DNA of 64,000 nucleotides from positions 1,798,001 to 1,862,000 of the forward strand of contig NW_025408676.1 in NCBI RefSeq assembly GCF_020360975.1, written 5' to 3'. Positions 32,301 to 42,877 of the stretch are shown piece by piece (positions within the stretch are counted from its first letter, which is position 1; each line of letters opens with the position of its first letter). The notes below the pieces were generated by a model, which had not been told where the DNA came from, did no database searches, and saw nothing but the letters and a program-made list of their open reading frames with translations. The translations under genes were made by a program, and so were the position numbers. This DNA is from Hirsutella rhossiliensis. Its lineage: Eukaryota > Ascomycota > Sordariomycetes > Hypocreales > Ophiocordycipitaceae.

Positions 32301-35300
32301 AGATGAGGTAGCGGCGGACCCAGTACAGGAAAACAAGACTCGGGTATTCCTACTAAAGGCAGCGAATCGAGTCTTTACAGAGCGGTCGCTATCGCAGGTC
32401 GAGGTAATAGCGCACCTTCTAGGGTACCCGGCCGAATTTAGCAACGGCGCAGCGTGGGCATATATAAACGTGAACCAGCTCTACTGGGCCGTCTTCCGCC
32501 GGTGGCAACACCTCCGACAGGTAAGCGGCGCGGGGGCGATGGGCGACGCGCCGGACGAGACGGTCGTCGTCGAGGCAGCGGGGCCAAGGCTGCCGCTCGT
32601 CGAGGCCTACCAGCATAGAGGCGAGCTCCTACAGGGACTGTGCCTTTATGACTACGCATCACTAGTCAGGCTAAAGAGGCGGGACGATGCTGGCGTGGAT
32701 GGTAGGTTGGGCTGGGGTGAGATGCCTTTCGTTGAGAGCTGGGCGTTAGGGAAGGGCTGGGTACAGGCGCTTAGGCGGCCGGCCAAGTGGGCGATCGTAT
32801 GCCTCGACGGATACGTGAGTAAGGATTTTAGCGAGGAAGACGAGGACCCTTATTACCAGAGGTGCGTATCGCGAGATGGAGACTAGCACCCGCCAAGATG
32901 GCCGCAAGTGATACGGTCGCTGCTAACCAAATATAGGGCAGCGGTACAGCACCTCGCGCTCTTCGTGCCGTGGGGGACGTTTCTTAGCGAGGAAGCGGGC
33001 GATATTAATGGTATCTGGGCGCGGGCGCGGGGGCTGCTAACACCGAGGGTTGGCCGGCTGGCGGAGAACGTGCAGCTCCTTCGGAGGTCGGCGGAGGACG
33101 CGAAGCGCGACGCCAAGCAGTGGGCCGCCACGTCCGAGGAAGGCGAGTTGACGGCGGCGCGGGCGGAAAGGGAGGGCGGCGAGGCTGCCGAGGACGGCGA
33201 GGGGGCGTACCGCGCCGGTGGGGCAGGCGACACGGCCCGGCTCATCGACGTCGTCCGTCACGCCGCCGCCGCTGGACAGGTGACGGCGCAGTCGACGGAG
33301 CTGCTGGCGATGGCGCGGCAGCTCTGCCGGTTCCAGCAGTCGGCGCTCGGGTCGGCGGCCGAGCTCGCGGCAACGGTAGTAGGAGAGGAGAGGGTACGTA
33401 GACGCGTGGACCTAGAGGGCTCGGAGCTCTCAGGGGCGGCGCTACCGCGGCAGGAAGAGCTACGGGCCGTCAAGTCGCAGCAAAGGAGCGCCGCGCGGGA
33501 GCGGGAGCAGGCGATCCAGGGCATCCAGGGTGGCAGGGCAACCGTAGGCGCCGGGGCTGACCGCGACGCGGCGCTGCGTGGGGTTATGGGGGGCTTCGGC
33601 GAGGACGACCTGGACGTGACGGCGGCCGACGGCGACCTGGAGGCAGCCCCGGCGGCGAGGATGCGCGTACGGCTTGGCCCATCGAGCTCGTTCGTCGCCG
33701 CCGGCCAGGAGCTAGCCAAGGAGCTGACGCTAAACGAGAAGCAGTCAATCGCCCTCCTCGTCGTCTGCCGGCAGCTCGACCGGGTCCGGCGGGCCGAAGT
33801 AGCAGGCGACGACGGCGATGGCCAGCTCTGCCTGTTTATCGGCGGCGAGGGCGGCACCGGCAAGTCACGCGTCATCGAGGCGCTGATGGAGCTACTCAGC
33901 CGAAGGGACCTATCGAGCCAGATGCTCGTCACGGCAACGTCAGGCACAGCAGCAGCGCGAATCAACGGCATCACGCTACACTCGGCCTGCGGCCTCACGG
34001 TTGGCCAGGCGGGAGGGCTAACGAGGGAGCTAGACGGGGTGCGGCTGCCGGGCGCGGGCGAGCGCTTCGTCGACGGTCGGTCGCGTATGGACTGGCGGGA
34101 GAAGGAGGTGCTGGTGGTCGACGAGGTCAGCATGCTCGGCGCGCGCACGCTACACGCCGCAAACGAGCGGCTCTGCCGGCTACGGGGGTCGGCGCGGGAC
34201 TTCGGCGGTATCCCGGTGGTGATCTTCTGCGGCGACTTTCACCAGTTCCGGCCGGTGCAGGAGCGGTCGATCCTGCTGCCGAGCGCGGCGGTGGCGTGGG
34301 ACGAGGACGGGGCGTTCGCGGCCGAGCAGGCGGCGGCAGCACGACAAGGCACACGCGCTATGGCGTCGCTTCACGACGGTCGTCATGCTCGACGAGCAGA
34401 TGCGGGCCGCCGGCGACCCCGAGCTGCAGCGGCTGCTCGGGCGGATCCGGCGCGGCGAGCAGGACCGGTCGGACATGGAGCTGCTCAACTCGAGGTGCCA
34501 CCGGCCCGGCAGGCGGATCGCGTGGGAGACGGGGGTGACGGTGGTGACGCCGCTCAACCGTAACCGCTGGAACCTTAACCTCGAGGCGGCGCTCGCGTTC
34601 CGGGCCCAGCAGCGGACGGCGGCGCGCGTCTTCCTCTCCGAGCATAAGTGGAAGGGGGGCGAGCCGAGCGAGGAGGAGGCGGTGCTGATGCTCGGCCAGG
34701 GCGACGACAGCGCGACGGCGGTGCCGGCCGTCTTCCTCTTCGTGCCCGGGATGCCGGTCGTAGTAAACCAGAACACGCACCAGGGGCTAAAGGTGGTGAA
34801 CGGCGCCGGGTATACGGCGGTGGCAGTGATCCCAGACCGCGCCTTTCCTGGCCACCAGGTCTCGGCGGAGCTAACAGTGCACTTCGGGCCGCCGGCGGGC
34901 CTGGTGTTGGCGTCGGAGACGACCAAGGACTTCCACTTCGTCGGGATGCCGGCGGGGACGATCCTGCTAACGCCCATTAGCGTGAAGATCACGGCGCAGC
35001 GGAAGCGGTCGTGGCAGCGCAACGACGTTAGCCGGCGGGGCCTACCGTGCGCCGCGGCCTTCGCCTGCACCGACTACAAGGTGCAGGGCGGGACGATCGA
35101 GCGCGTCGCGCTCGAGCTGCGGGGGGCGAGGACGGCGACGGTCGAGGGCAGGGCGGTGGCGTCGCCGTGCGACCCGTACAGCCTCTACGTGCAGCTCTCG
35201 CGGTGCCCGACGCTCGACGGCATCACGCTCGTTTCGGAGGTGCGGGAGCGGGACTTTATAGGGAACCGGGTGCCAGAGGAGATGACGGCGGCGCAGGCGC

Positions 35301-35365
35301 GGCTAGAGGAGCTAAGTGGGCGGACGATACGGGAAGCAGGTAGCCTGCTCCGTAGCCAAGGGTAG
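29353..35365 (+). CDS. Helitron 2 Rep-helicase, two introns and one frameshift
   Basis: Exons are about 29353..31704, 31768..32861 and 32937..34340, then the shifted frame to 35365. Introns of 63 bp (31705..31767, GAG|GTAAGG, GCTAAC, GCGTAG) and 75 bp (32862..32936, GTGCGT, GCTAACC, ATATAG) each remove an in-frame TAG and keep phase. Domains in order: a Cys-rich DUF6570-like N-terminus (CTLCYRK ... CRSCFPEG ... CAECARQ), a helitron-like domain (ADSADASFFAKAFPTLFPFG), HUH motif GALHVHGLLWLKGN, two-tyrosine motif YYITNYATK, a long linker, then a PIF1-type helicase with Walker A GGEGGTGKSRVIEAL, Walker B LVVDEVSML, motif III CGDFHQFRPV, and motifs TDYKVQGGTI and QLSRCPTLDG. A single-base shift at 34335..34345 (GCGGCGG|CAGCACGAC) is needed to continue as QHDKAHALWRRF. 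Confidence 0.85.
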
Positions 35366-35776
35366 GCGGCATTGGCATTATGTTTAAGGCGAGGGAAGAC
35401 ATGTCCTATCGTCCTAGAGGATTGCGGCAACACAAAGGAAGGATACGGCCAGCAGCCAAACCATAGACTAGATAGACCAATAGAAGGAAGGTCCTAAAGA
35501 GGTCGAAAAGAGAGCAAAAGACCAATGAGGAAGACGCCTCAAAGCGCGCGCAAGGGGTGAAACATATCCAACCAAGGGCAAGAACGGCAGCGAATCAGAG
35601 GGCCACGCAGACGGCAGCGAATCAGAGGGCTGGAAAGAGGGCTGGAAATTTTTGCCCATACCTTCGCAGGGCAAGAACCTTTCGTCACTACGTTCGTACC
35701 TCACTTCGTTCCTCAAGGCACGGGTACAGGAGAAGGCTCGCCTCGGGCTCGCGCAAAGAGCCTTGAGGAACGAAAG
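35366..35776. repeat. Helitron 2 tail with hairpin and CTTCGTTCCTCAAGGC motif
   Basis: Non-coding. A 15-bp perfect inverted repeat TTCGTTCCTCAAGGC (35705..35719) and its complement (35760..35774) flank a 40-nt loop. The direct repeat ATCAGAGGGC..GGCAGCGAATCAGAGGGC lies at 35590..35630. AAGAACCTTTCGTCACTACG here is identical to a segment in the tail of Helitron 3 (about 49442). Confidence 0.65.
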
Positions 35777-35831
35777 TTTGTGGTTGAAATTTGAGGCTGA
35801 AAAGGGGGATTTATCTGTCTGTTTGATGTTT

Positions 35832-35985
35832 CAAGGTTTTGTGGTGGTTGCGGCATCACTGGCACGGAAAAATCTTTCCGCAGTAGCTTGCATCGCGCGA
35901 CGGGTGATTGGGGCGAAGAAGATCGGGCGCCAAGCTGTCAGTCATGTCATGCAGCAATACGTGTGAATAAAAAGCAAGGAGAAGA
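35832..35985. repeat. Direct repeat flanking the pogo element, left copy
   Basis: TTTTGTGGTGGTTGCGGCA, GCAGTAGCTTGCAT, GCGCGACGG and GTCATGCAGCA occur in the same order at 38618..38780. The two copies differ mostly by transitions and small indels. The identity of the parent element is unknown. Confidence 0.6.
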
Positions 35986-36088
35986 TGAGAAGTGATGGAG
36001 GAAGAGGGGATAAAATAAGGCGTAGAGAATTCGGCCTTGAGTGGCCTACTTGCTGTTCTAGTGTTCTTCGCATCATATGCGTCAGTTA
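35986..36088. other. Short spacer before the pogo element
   Basis: Continues the repeat into AAGCAAGG..GAAGATGAGAAG, which also has a partner near 38762. No gene. Confidence 0.4.
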
Positions 36089-38408
36089 ACGTACCTCACT
36101 GAGTCATGCAACGCACCACGTCATGCAACAAATTGCCCGACCGGCAAGCCAGAGCGAAAATTAATCCTGCAACCGACACAACCATTTAAAATACTATTAA
36201 ACATTACAATTATGTGAAACACTTCATACAGAGTCTATCTATATGATGGTTTTCTTAGGAAATATGAGCAGGCGGTCTTGTGGTCCGCCCAGACCTGAGA
36301 GACTGAGAAACCGGCCTCCATACTTCCCTGCGCTTCCGTCGAACGGGAGGTATGTCTTTACCCCTAAAGCTCCGGGACTGTGGTCTCGAGCCACTGAAGC
36401 TTCAGAACCAATCTTTACCCTTTCTTCCTCCGAGTTGTTGCGTGGTTGAATGCCCGTCGCGCAAACCCGCTTCCAACGCCCTCGTTTTTCTCACCGCTAC
36501 CATGTCTTTGTGCCCTCTTACACCAGGCTTTGACGTAGCAGCTACCTCAAACTTGACTTCCCGAATAGCCTGGCGTTCAGCCTCGCGTGCAGACCTCTCT
36601 GCTTTTAATTTTGCTGCGGCCTCCCGTTTCTCAGCTCGCTTTGCCTCGCGCTCCGCAGCACGCTCTGTCTTCTCTCGAGAACGCTGCTCTCGCAAGGCCT
36701 GACGCATTGCAGCCCGCTGTTTTTCTTCTCGGCGGATTCTCGAGCCTTTTCTTCACGTGATATGGCTACCTGGAGTCGACGATCTTCAATGGCTTGCTTG
36801 CGCTGCTCGTCGGCCTGTGCCTTGTCCGTCTGACGTCGCCGCGCCAGTTCCACCTTGGCTGGACTGAAAAAGACCGGCTGGCCACCATTTCTTCTGGATT
36901 GAAAAGGCCCAAGGCCTTTCTGCGTTTCCCTTTTTTATGTGCAAGTTTGAGCGCTTCCTGTAGATCTCGATTTTCGTGTTGTACGAGCTCATATTGTGTC
37001 GCCAGTTTCTCTGATGCTCGGGAGAGCGCTGTGACTCGGGAGTCCATCAGCCCTTCCTTGCGGAGACGGCGGGTAATGCGCCGAATAGCCCGAAGAGAGC
37101 CTGGAGTCTTCATCGCCCTTTCCTCAGATGCAGTTTGTGGGGGTGTCACATCACTGCTGTGGCTAATCTTGGACAATACTTTGCCGGGGTCGAGTGGATG
37201 GATTCCTGTGGCCCGCCAACCAGCCTCGATATTTTTGGCCGTAAATGCCTGGTTCCACGCATCACGAAAGAGTGGCCAAAAATTCCGTTTGGTAAGGCGA
37301 ATTAACCCCCATCCAATGGACATCAGCTGGTCGGAACCTTGAGCATAATAGGTGGAGAGTGCGGAAACAGGCCAACATCGAGTGGTTGAAGCCGATGAGT
37401 TGAGTGCGATGGCAACACAGCAATGAGAATTCGATTCCGATCGGCATAGTCAATGAATTTCAGGTTAATGTGACTATTGTGACCGTCTAAAATTAAGAGA
37501 CGGTAGGCACGACCAGCCTTTTGCTTCGTATGGCAGTCAAATATGCGCTGAAGCCAGTGTAAACCCAGTGCATCACAGCTCCAGCCGTTTTCCGTACTGG
37601 CGAAGAAGGCTACTTCGCTGGAATGGTCAAAATCCTCAAGCCAAGTATCTTGGAAGTCTTTTGACTCCCCTTTGTAAATGAGGGCCGGTGGCAGGTACGA
37701 ATAATCTGCACATATGGCAGCGATCAGCGTGATGAACTCCCGGTTCCCGTCTTGGCTTGCCCCGACCAGTTTTCCGCGCCTGAGGGCTTCTCGGGGGACA
37801 ACTCGCTTGGTGGAGCGAGAGAGACCAATTTGGAATCCCTTCTCGTCAAAATTATAAACATTTGAGGGACTGATGTTGTACTTTTCGATCTTTTCGCGGA
37901 GTTAGTTGGATTCGGTCAGAAATGGCGACTTTACGGCATTTGACCGAGTATTGTCGGCAGTATACCCCTTGAAATGACGATAAAAGCAGTCTTACTAGAT
38001 TGAAGAAGTTTTGAAATGCCTGAATTATCAGCAGCCTTCCGCTGATGATCTAGATCTTCGGCGATATTCTTCAACATCTGAGGGGTAGGCGGGATACCAC
38101 GGTCGGTCAGCTTATTGACGTGCCCAATAAGAATCTCCTCCTGCGCGCTGGTGAGTTTCTGTCGCGAGTAAGAGTTCGCGTCGTGATTTGAGGCTGTTTT
38201 GCCTTTGAAGCGGCGCCACAGCGTGGATTTGTCGATATTGTATCTCCTCGCGGTCTCTGCATATTTAGGGCGATCTTGGGATTGCAGTTCTATAATTGCC
38301 TCTGCAATACGAGTGTTGTGGTCCATATCGCGTCAATTTGAAGAAGACGCGTCAGGTGTTGAAAATTGTTGCATGACCTAGTGCGTTGCATGACGCAGTG
38401 GGGTACGT
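36089..38408 (-). mobile_element. pogo-like element with TIRs and TA target duplication
   Basis: Terminal inverted repeats of about 50 bp start ACGTACC; both contain GTCATGCAACGCAC and a second GTCATGCAAC. TA dinucleotides flank it at 36087..36088 and 38409..38410. The transposase relic lies inside on the minus strand. At 2.3 kb this is full length. Confidence 0.8.
36402..38326 (-). pseudogene. pogo-like transposase, degenerate
   Basis: Starts at ATG 38326 with a psq-type helix-turn-helix (YAETARRYNIDKSTLWRRFKG) and a CENP-B-like helix (EEILIGHVNKLTDRGIPPT). The frame breaks near 37990 and a stop follows (about 37905). The DDE_1 blocks are nonetheless readable: VYNFDEKGFQIGL, LLILDGHNSHI and LQPLDVGLF, so all three acidic catalytic positions persist. 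GWRATGIHPLDPGKVLSK and a charged coiled-coil tail (KTERAAEREAKRAEKREAAAKLKAE) complete it in shifted frames. Not functional as written. Confidence 0.75.
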
Positions 38409-38507
38409 TATGGCCAACAGGAAAGCGGGATGAAAAAGGACACAAAAGAGGGGGAAAAGGCAAACTTGTAGGCCAACCGAAAAGCAATCGTTCAAGACGA
38501 CAGGAGA

Positions 38508-38551
38508 GGCAACCCAACGGGGGTTGCGCAAAGAGCCTTTCGGAACGAAAG
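38508..38551 (+). repeat. 43-nt hairpin motif, copy 2
   Basis: GGCAACCC..GGGTTGCGCAAAGAGCC followed by TTTCGGAACGAAAG, matching 25867..25909. Both stems are conserved while the loop differs. Confidence 0.55.
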
Positions 38552-38617
38552 TTGGAGGATTGAGTTAACACATGAAAATGACGTTGGATGAGATGACGTT
38601 GGAGAGAGTCATCTATT

Positions 38618-38780
38618 TGAAAAATTTTGTGGTGGTTGCGGCACTAGGTAACCGGCAATTCCTTCCCGCAGTAGCTTGCATTGCGCGACGGCCGGTTGGG
38701 GCGAAACGTAGAGGCCTTGGGAGCGCGCGCCAACGTGTCATGCAGCACAACGTGTCAAGAAAAGCAAGGCGAAGGTGAGA
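38618..38780. repeat. Direct repeat flanking the pogo element, right copy
   Basis: Partner of 35832..35985, same orientation, 2.8 kb apart with the pogo element between them. Confidence 0.6.
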
Positions 38781-38919
38781 AGGGATGGGTGGAAGAGCCG
38801 ATACAATAGATCGGACAAGTAGAATCCGATCCCGAGCCACGGGCTTTCCCGTCCTTCTCATCATACGTGCCTACCTACGCATTATCACCCATAGCATCTA
38901 AATCACGGCCAAGTCAGTT

Positions 38920-39470
38920 ATGGCAACGTCCACGGTCGATTCGAATGCCAAATCGGTGCCAAGCAATTCATACGCAGCCACGGCATTGCCCGTCATCACC
39001 GGCGCAAACCGCGCCGGAGAGGATGCTGAATACAAGGAACAATTTGCACAGGCCATGATGCCTCTTATGAAGGAGCATGAATCAGCATGTCGCAGCGCGT
39101 CGGGGCTTTCTGCGAATGCTGCGGGCGGTTTGCGACAGATATCCTACAGAGTCCAATATCTTTGCTGCACGCGGACGAAGCTCGCATTATAGTTTGGGTC
39201 ACATCTTTATGCGGAAGCGGGCAGTGCGAGGTGGAAATGAGACAGGAAATGCAACTGATGATGGGGGAAATGCGGCAAGAGCACGAAACACGTGACGAGT
39301 TCTTAGGACGCACTGGTTGCACGGAGGTCACGTTGTGCAAAGTATGCGGGACGACCGCGGGCGTGAGTCGCTGCGGCAGATGTCATGCAGTGGCATACTG
39401 CGGGAAAGAACACCAAAAGGCGGACTGGAAGGTTCACAAAAAGGCATGCGTGCCGAGAGAAGATCACTAG
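38920..39470 (+). CDS. MYND-type zinc-finger protein, apparent frameshift
   Basis: MYND fingers bind zinc and mediate protein contacts. The C-terminal finger is clear: CKVCGTTAGVSRCGRCHAVAYC then GKEHQKADWKVHKKAC, with His in place of one Cys as often seen in fungi. It lies in the frame 39087..39470, which also has FCECCGRF upstream. The better start (ATG 38920, MATSTVDSNAKSVP ... EYKEQFAQAMMPLMKEHESA) is in another frame, so a one-base shift or unseen intron near 39080 is required. It sits between a pogo element and Helitron 3 and could be a host gene or a captured fragment. Confidence 0.65.
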
Positions 39471-39638
39471 AGAGGGAAGGTCTGGAAGGGAATGACGACG
39501 AGATCCGAAGTTGTGGACGGAGTGTTGTAAGATTGCAGCTCGGTGTAGATATTTGCTAAGAAGCAAGATAAAGCATGGAACTGAATCACTTTTCTGTGAA
39601 TGTTGTAACTTATATCGGTAGACTATTATATCAAGCAG

Positions 39639-41100
39639 TTACTCTGTTTCCATTGTCCTTTGGCCTGGGTGGCGGTTTCTGAGCGGCCGGGCCGATGAGT
39701 CTGACGTGTAGGCAACGATCGAATCAACGGCGGGTCCCAAGACGGTTCCCGAGGCAGGACTCTGTCTCATCGTCTCCGGCTCGAAGGAAGAAGAGGCAGC
39801 GGAAAGAGAGAACGATTGAGTGGCAGAGCTTCCAGTGGCGGCCGATGAGGAAGGTTTTGAGGCCAGCTGCAACAGGCGCGGTTTCTTCGTTGGCGTGTCG
39901 GCGGGCTCGGGACAAGGACGCTTCTGCAGCGGTGTAACGGGATCGGCCGAAGCCGAAGTCGAAGCCGAAGGCGGAGGACTCGGCGGAGGGCGCCAGGTGT
40001 AGCGACAGAGAAAGAGGCAGCGCGGGCATCCTGGAAGGCCGCCGAAGCGGAGGACGGTTGCCGCTTCGGTGGCGATGTGAGGGCTGGCGACGCGGCTGCG
40101 GTGGTGGCGGTCTTGTCGAGAAAAGTCCAAGAATCCGGGACGACGATGAAGATGTAGTCTCTGTCGGAGCTCGGCTGGTGGACCATGACGCGGTGATCGA
40201 GGAGGCCAGCGACCTTGCCCGTGCAGGTGAAGGAGATATTAGTATGGAATTGAGAGTCCCGCCTCTCGGCCATCTTCTTGCAAAGGATGGCCCACGGGTT
40301 GGCGCGGATGGGGAAGATGACGAAGACCTGAAACGGGTGGAAGCCCTGAGAGGATCTTGTCAGGGATCCCGGGAGTGATATAGGTCGAAAGCTGGAGGAA
40401 GCCGCAGCACCTCAGCTGGGTGGCGTCCAGACCTGGCAGAAGGTCCTGTCGTAGCAGGAGTGGCCGGGCCAACGATGAGGCCGGTGAAGGAAACGATGGG
40501 CGGGATACGGGGAAGCTGTCCATGGAGGCAAAGAGCCTAGGAAGAACGCTTGAGGCCCATTTCAGCTAAATTTAGTGCTCGAGGTGTGCGCGGAGGAATT
40601 GGTAGTCCTTACGGCTGGTAGCCTTGGTCGCGGATGATAAGGGCGGGCATAGTGTAGAGAAGGATGCCTCCGGCGCCAGACTCAAGACCGTCTCGTTGCT
40701 CGACCTCCCACGCAAGGGCGTAGGGATGGACGCGGCCATTCATGAAAAACCACTCTTCGGTCCATTCGGAGGCGACAACTGGCTGATTGTAAATTGAGAG
40801 ATTGAGGCTGAAGAAGATGGATGTCGCGGAGTCGTCGGTATCCGATCGGAGAGGCGCATATTCCGCAGTGAGCAACCACGACGGAGGAGGCAGGAAGACG
40901 TGGGCCATGGTCTCGGCGTTGAGGCCTCTGATGCGATGCTCGTCTTGGTGGGCGAATCTGGAGGGGCAATCCGGCTGGACGAAGAACATCATGGACATTT
41001 CACCGCCAGCGCCTCTCTGGCTGTCGAGCGGCCTTCGAAGGTGTGGTGGGGCAGAGGTGAAGAGGAAGACATGGTGTATCACTGCATCTACGTGGGGTTG
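39639..41100 (-). pseudogene. Helitron 3 copy of the accessory gene, frameshifted
   Basis: Paralogue of the gene at 26131..27539. Shared blocks include HLRRPL, MSMMFFVQPDCPSRFAHQDEHR, FFSLNLSIYNQPVV, WTEEWFFMNGRVHPYALAWE, LLYTMPALIIRDQGYQP, LRCCGFLQLSTYI, FQVFVIFPIRANPW and FTCTGKVAGLLDHRV ... RDYIFIVVPDSW. A 76-bp intron (40537..40612, GTAAGG ... TTCCTAG) interrupts the same proline codon in the same phase. Frame breaks occur just after the ATG (about 41065), near 40480, 40430, 40345 and 40000. The C-terminal nuclear-signal-like KRPCPEPADTPTKKPR is kept. Confidence 0.7.
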
Positions 41101-41671
41101 ATCAGTGTTTTGTCCCGCACGCAAACGACTGTTGCAACCGTGGAGCAGGAAAGTAGGAAGCGGAGAGTAAACGAGCTTATTGTATTTTGAAGGGATTACG
41201 GAAAGGATGGGAGGGGCGAGCAACCTTGTCATGACAAGGATGAGGAGAAGAATGGTGCACATGGTGCTCAACGCCACGAATGAGTGACACGAAGAGGCGG
41301 TCTGGGGAACGTTGCTGTTAGGATTGAGGGGAAAGCTGGGGATGACGGTGTTGGAAGCTATCGTCCGGGTGAGCTGAGCCAAATGGCAGGGTTACCCCTT
41401 TCCCTGCTGCAGCATGGACAGTGGAGAAAAAGAAAGTCTGATACGACGTTTGTTCAAACGCGCACTTGCGACGATGGAATCGGAGGAAGCGGGGGGGGGG
41501 GGCAGAGCGGTTGAAGGTCGCTCAGGATAGGGTTGCGGTGTCAGTTCCTACGCATGGGCTGGTCGAGGCCGTCCGAAAAGGGGGGGGGGGGGGGCCCTCT
41601 CAGACAAGCATTACCGCGTTGCCTCGGTGATATAAAGACAACAGGGTTTTGGGAAACCGCTGGTAGGAAGA
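41101..41671. other. Helitron 3 spacer with long G runs
   Basis: Intergenic between the divergent Helitron 3 genes. Contains poly-G tracts of about 12 (41491..41502) and 15 (41580..41594) bases, which are prone to sequencing error. No gene. Confidence 0.5.
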
Positions 41672-42745
41672 ATGCCAGATACGGCGGAGCGCACCATTAC
41701 CAGAAAGCGAGACAACCTGGGAGAATCTTCCGGGCGAAAGCTTTGCGATCCATCGTCCGTTTGCAGATCTTCGGCGTTAAGACAGCATCATCATGGGGAG
41801 AATCCTAGGTGCAAGGTTCAATCGGTGGGGGGAGAAGGCGAGATAGTGACGGCAGCAGCGGCCGTTGCTGCAACGGGGGGTACCGCGGAGGCGAGATTGA
41901 GTGCAATGGATGAAGGGTTGAAGCGGGTGCCGGAATATGAAAGACAGGCGAACGTGGTATCCAGGTTTCGGCCTATCCAGGCCAAGCAGGCGCCGGCCGA
42001 GGAGGTCTCCCGGGGAGAACAAGCGGAAGCACTCAAAGGAGCGTCGCCCAGGGGCAGTCGGCGAGGCGGTCGGCGGCGAAGGGGAACATCAGATCTGAAC
42101 GATGGCATTTCGAAGGTGCGGCCAGCACGGCGTTTAGCACCGATAAACGTGCGTGACGAGCCCGTGAGTATGGACACGGACGCTGCGATGCCGGGGCTGG
42201 GTACGAAGCCGTGTGGAGGGAGCCTGGAGCCACCCGTCGGCGGTGTATTGCAGTGCGAGGGTAACGACTCGATCTCGTACCGGCACATTTTGCCCAAGAG
42301 GAGGAGGATTGGGGGTGACGAGAGCAGCGCAGCGGCCACCGTTGGTCTGCAAGCACCAAGTCCCCCAGAAGCCTTGGTCGGGCGAGACGACGGCCTAGAT
42401 AGTGGGAGCCAGTCCGTCGTGGGTGTAAGTGGCCCTGAGACCGTTAGGCCTAGGCAACCCAGCGGTGGCGTACGGATGAGGCTGAAAGGCCTTGTTGAGC
42501 GGACAGTTGGTGTGGGGAGAAAACGCCGGGAAGGAAGACCGACAACGACGATGAGATTTCGGCTGGGAGACGGGAGCCAGCATTCGCCAAGGCCCATCCG
42601 ACCCAAAGAGATGGAGACCGCGGCCGGACCGCCTCGGACGAGGCCGGATTACTCGTCGGGATCGAGGAGGGCATGCAGAACGGCACGTCTGGAAAGCAAA
42701 ACGATGGTGCGCAGACGAGGCCGAAGGGGCCCGAGGCACACCTAA
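41672..42745 (+). CDS. Helitron 3 low-complexity 5' coding region
   Basis: A 357-codon frame rich in Arg, Gly, Ser and Pro with no recognised domain, upstream of the Rep-helicase in the place of the Helitron 2 low-complexity exons. GGCCCATCCGACCCAAAGAG (about 42590) is echoed by GGCCAATCCAACCCAAAGAG (about 42818), suggesting a tandem duplication like that of Helitron 2. Possibly a 5' exon of the Rep-helicase gene; splicing not determined. Confidence 0.4.
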   Translation: MPDTAERTITRKRDNLGESSGRKLCDPSSVCRSSALRQHHHGENPRCKVQSVGGEGEIVTAAAAVAATGGTAEARLSAMDEGLKRVPEYERQANVVSRFRPIQAKQAPAEEVSRGEQAEALKGASPRGSRRGGRRRRGTSDLNDGISKVRPARRLAPINVRDEPVSMDTDAAMPGLGTKPCGGSLEPPVGGVLQCEGNDSISYRHILPKRRRIGGDESSAAATVGLQAPSPPEALVGRDDGLDSGSQSVVGVSGPETVRPRQPSGGVRMRLKGLVERTVGVGRKRREGRPTTTMRFRLGDGSQHSPRPIRPKEMETAAGPPRTRPDYSSGSRRACRTARLESKTMVRRRGRRGPRHT

Positions 42746-42877
42746 GCAACCCGGGAAGAAAAGGCCGACCGGCAACGACCGGCGGGCGTCCGTCTGGGAA
42801 CGTCAGGAGCCCTGGTTCGGCCAATCCAACCCAAAGAGAGGGGAGATGTAGCAGGGGGTGGGCAGCCACCCGGACGG

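Larger units (their letters stand above)
26131..35776 (+). mobile_element. Helitron 2, nearly intact, about 9.6 kb
   Basis: From left to right it has a minus-strand accessory gene (26131..27539), an AT-rich spacer, N-terminal exons with an internal duplication, the Rep-helicase gene (to 35365) and a tail with CTTTCGTTCCTCAAGGC-like repeats. The same order recurs in Helitron 3 at 39639..49585. The coding part is very GC-rich compared with the AT-rich spacer. Precise ends were not found. Confidence 0.8.

Noticed and set aside
33258..34148. Long minus-strand frames opposite the Helitron 2 helicase
   Set aside because: Shadow of the strongly biased coding strand; the plus strand carries the helicase motifs.
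34335..34345. Programmed ribosomal frameshifting in the Helitron helicase
   Set aside because: There is no slippery heptamer or downstream structure, and Helitron 3 reads through without a shift here; a simple indel is more likely.
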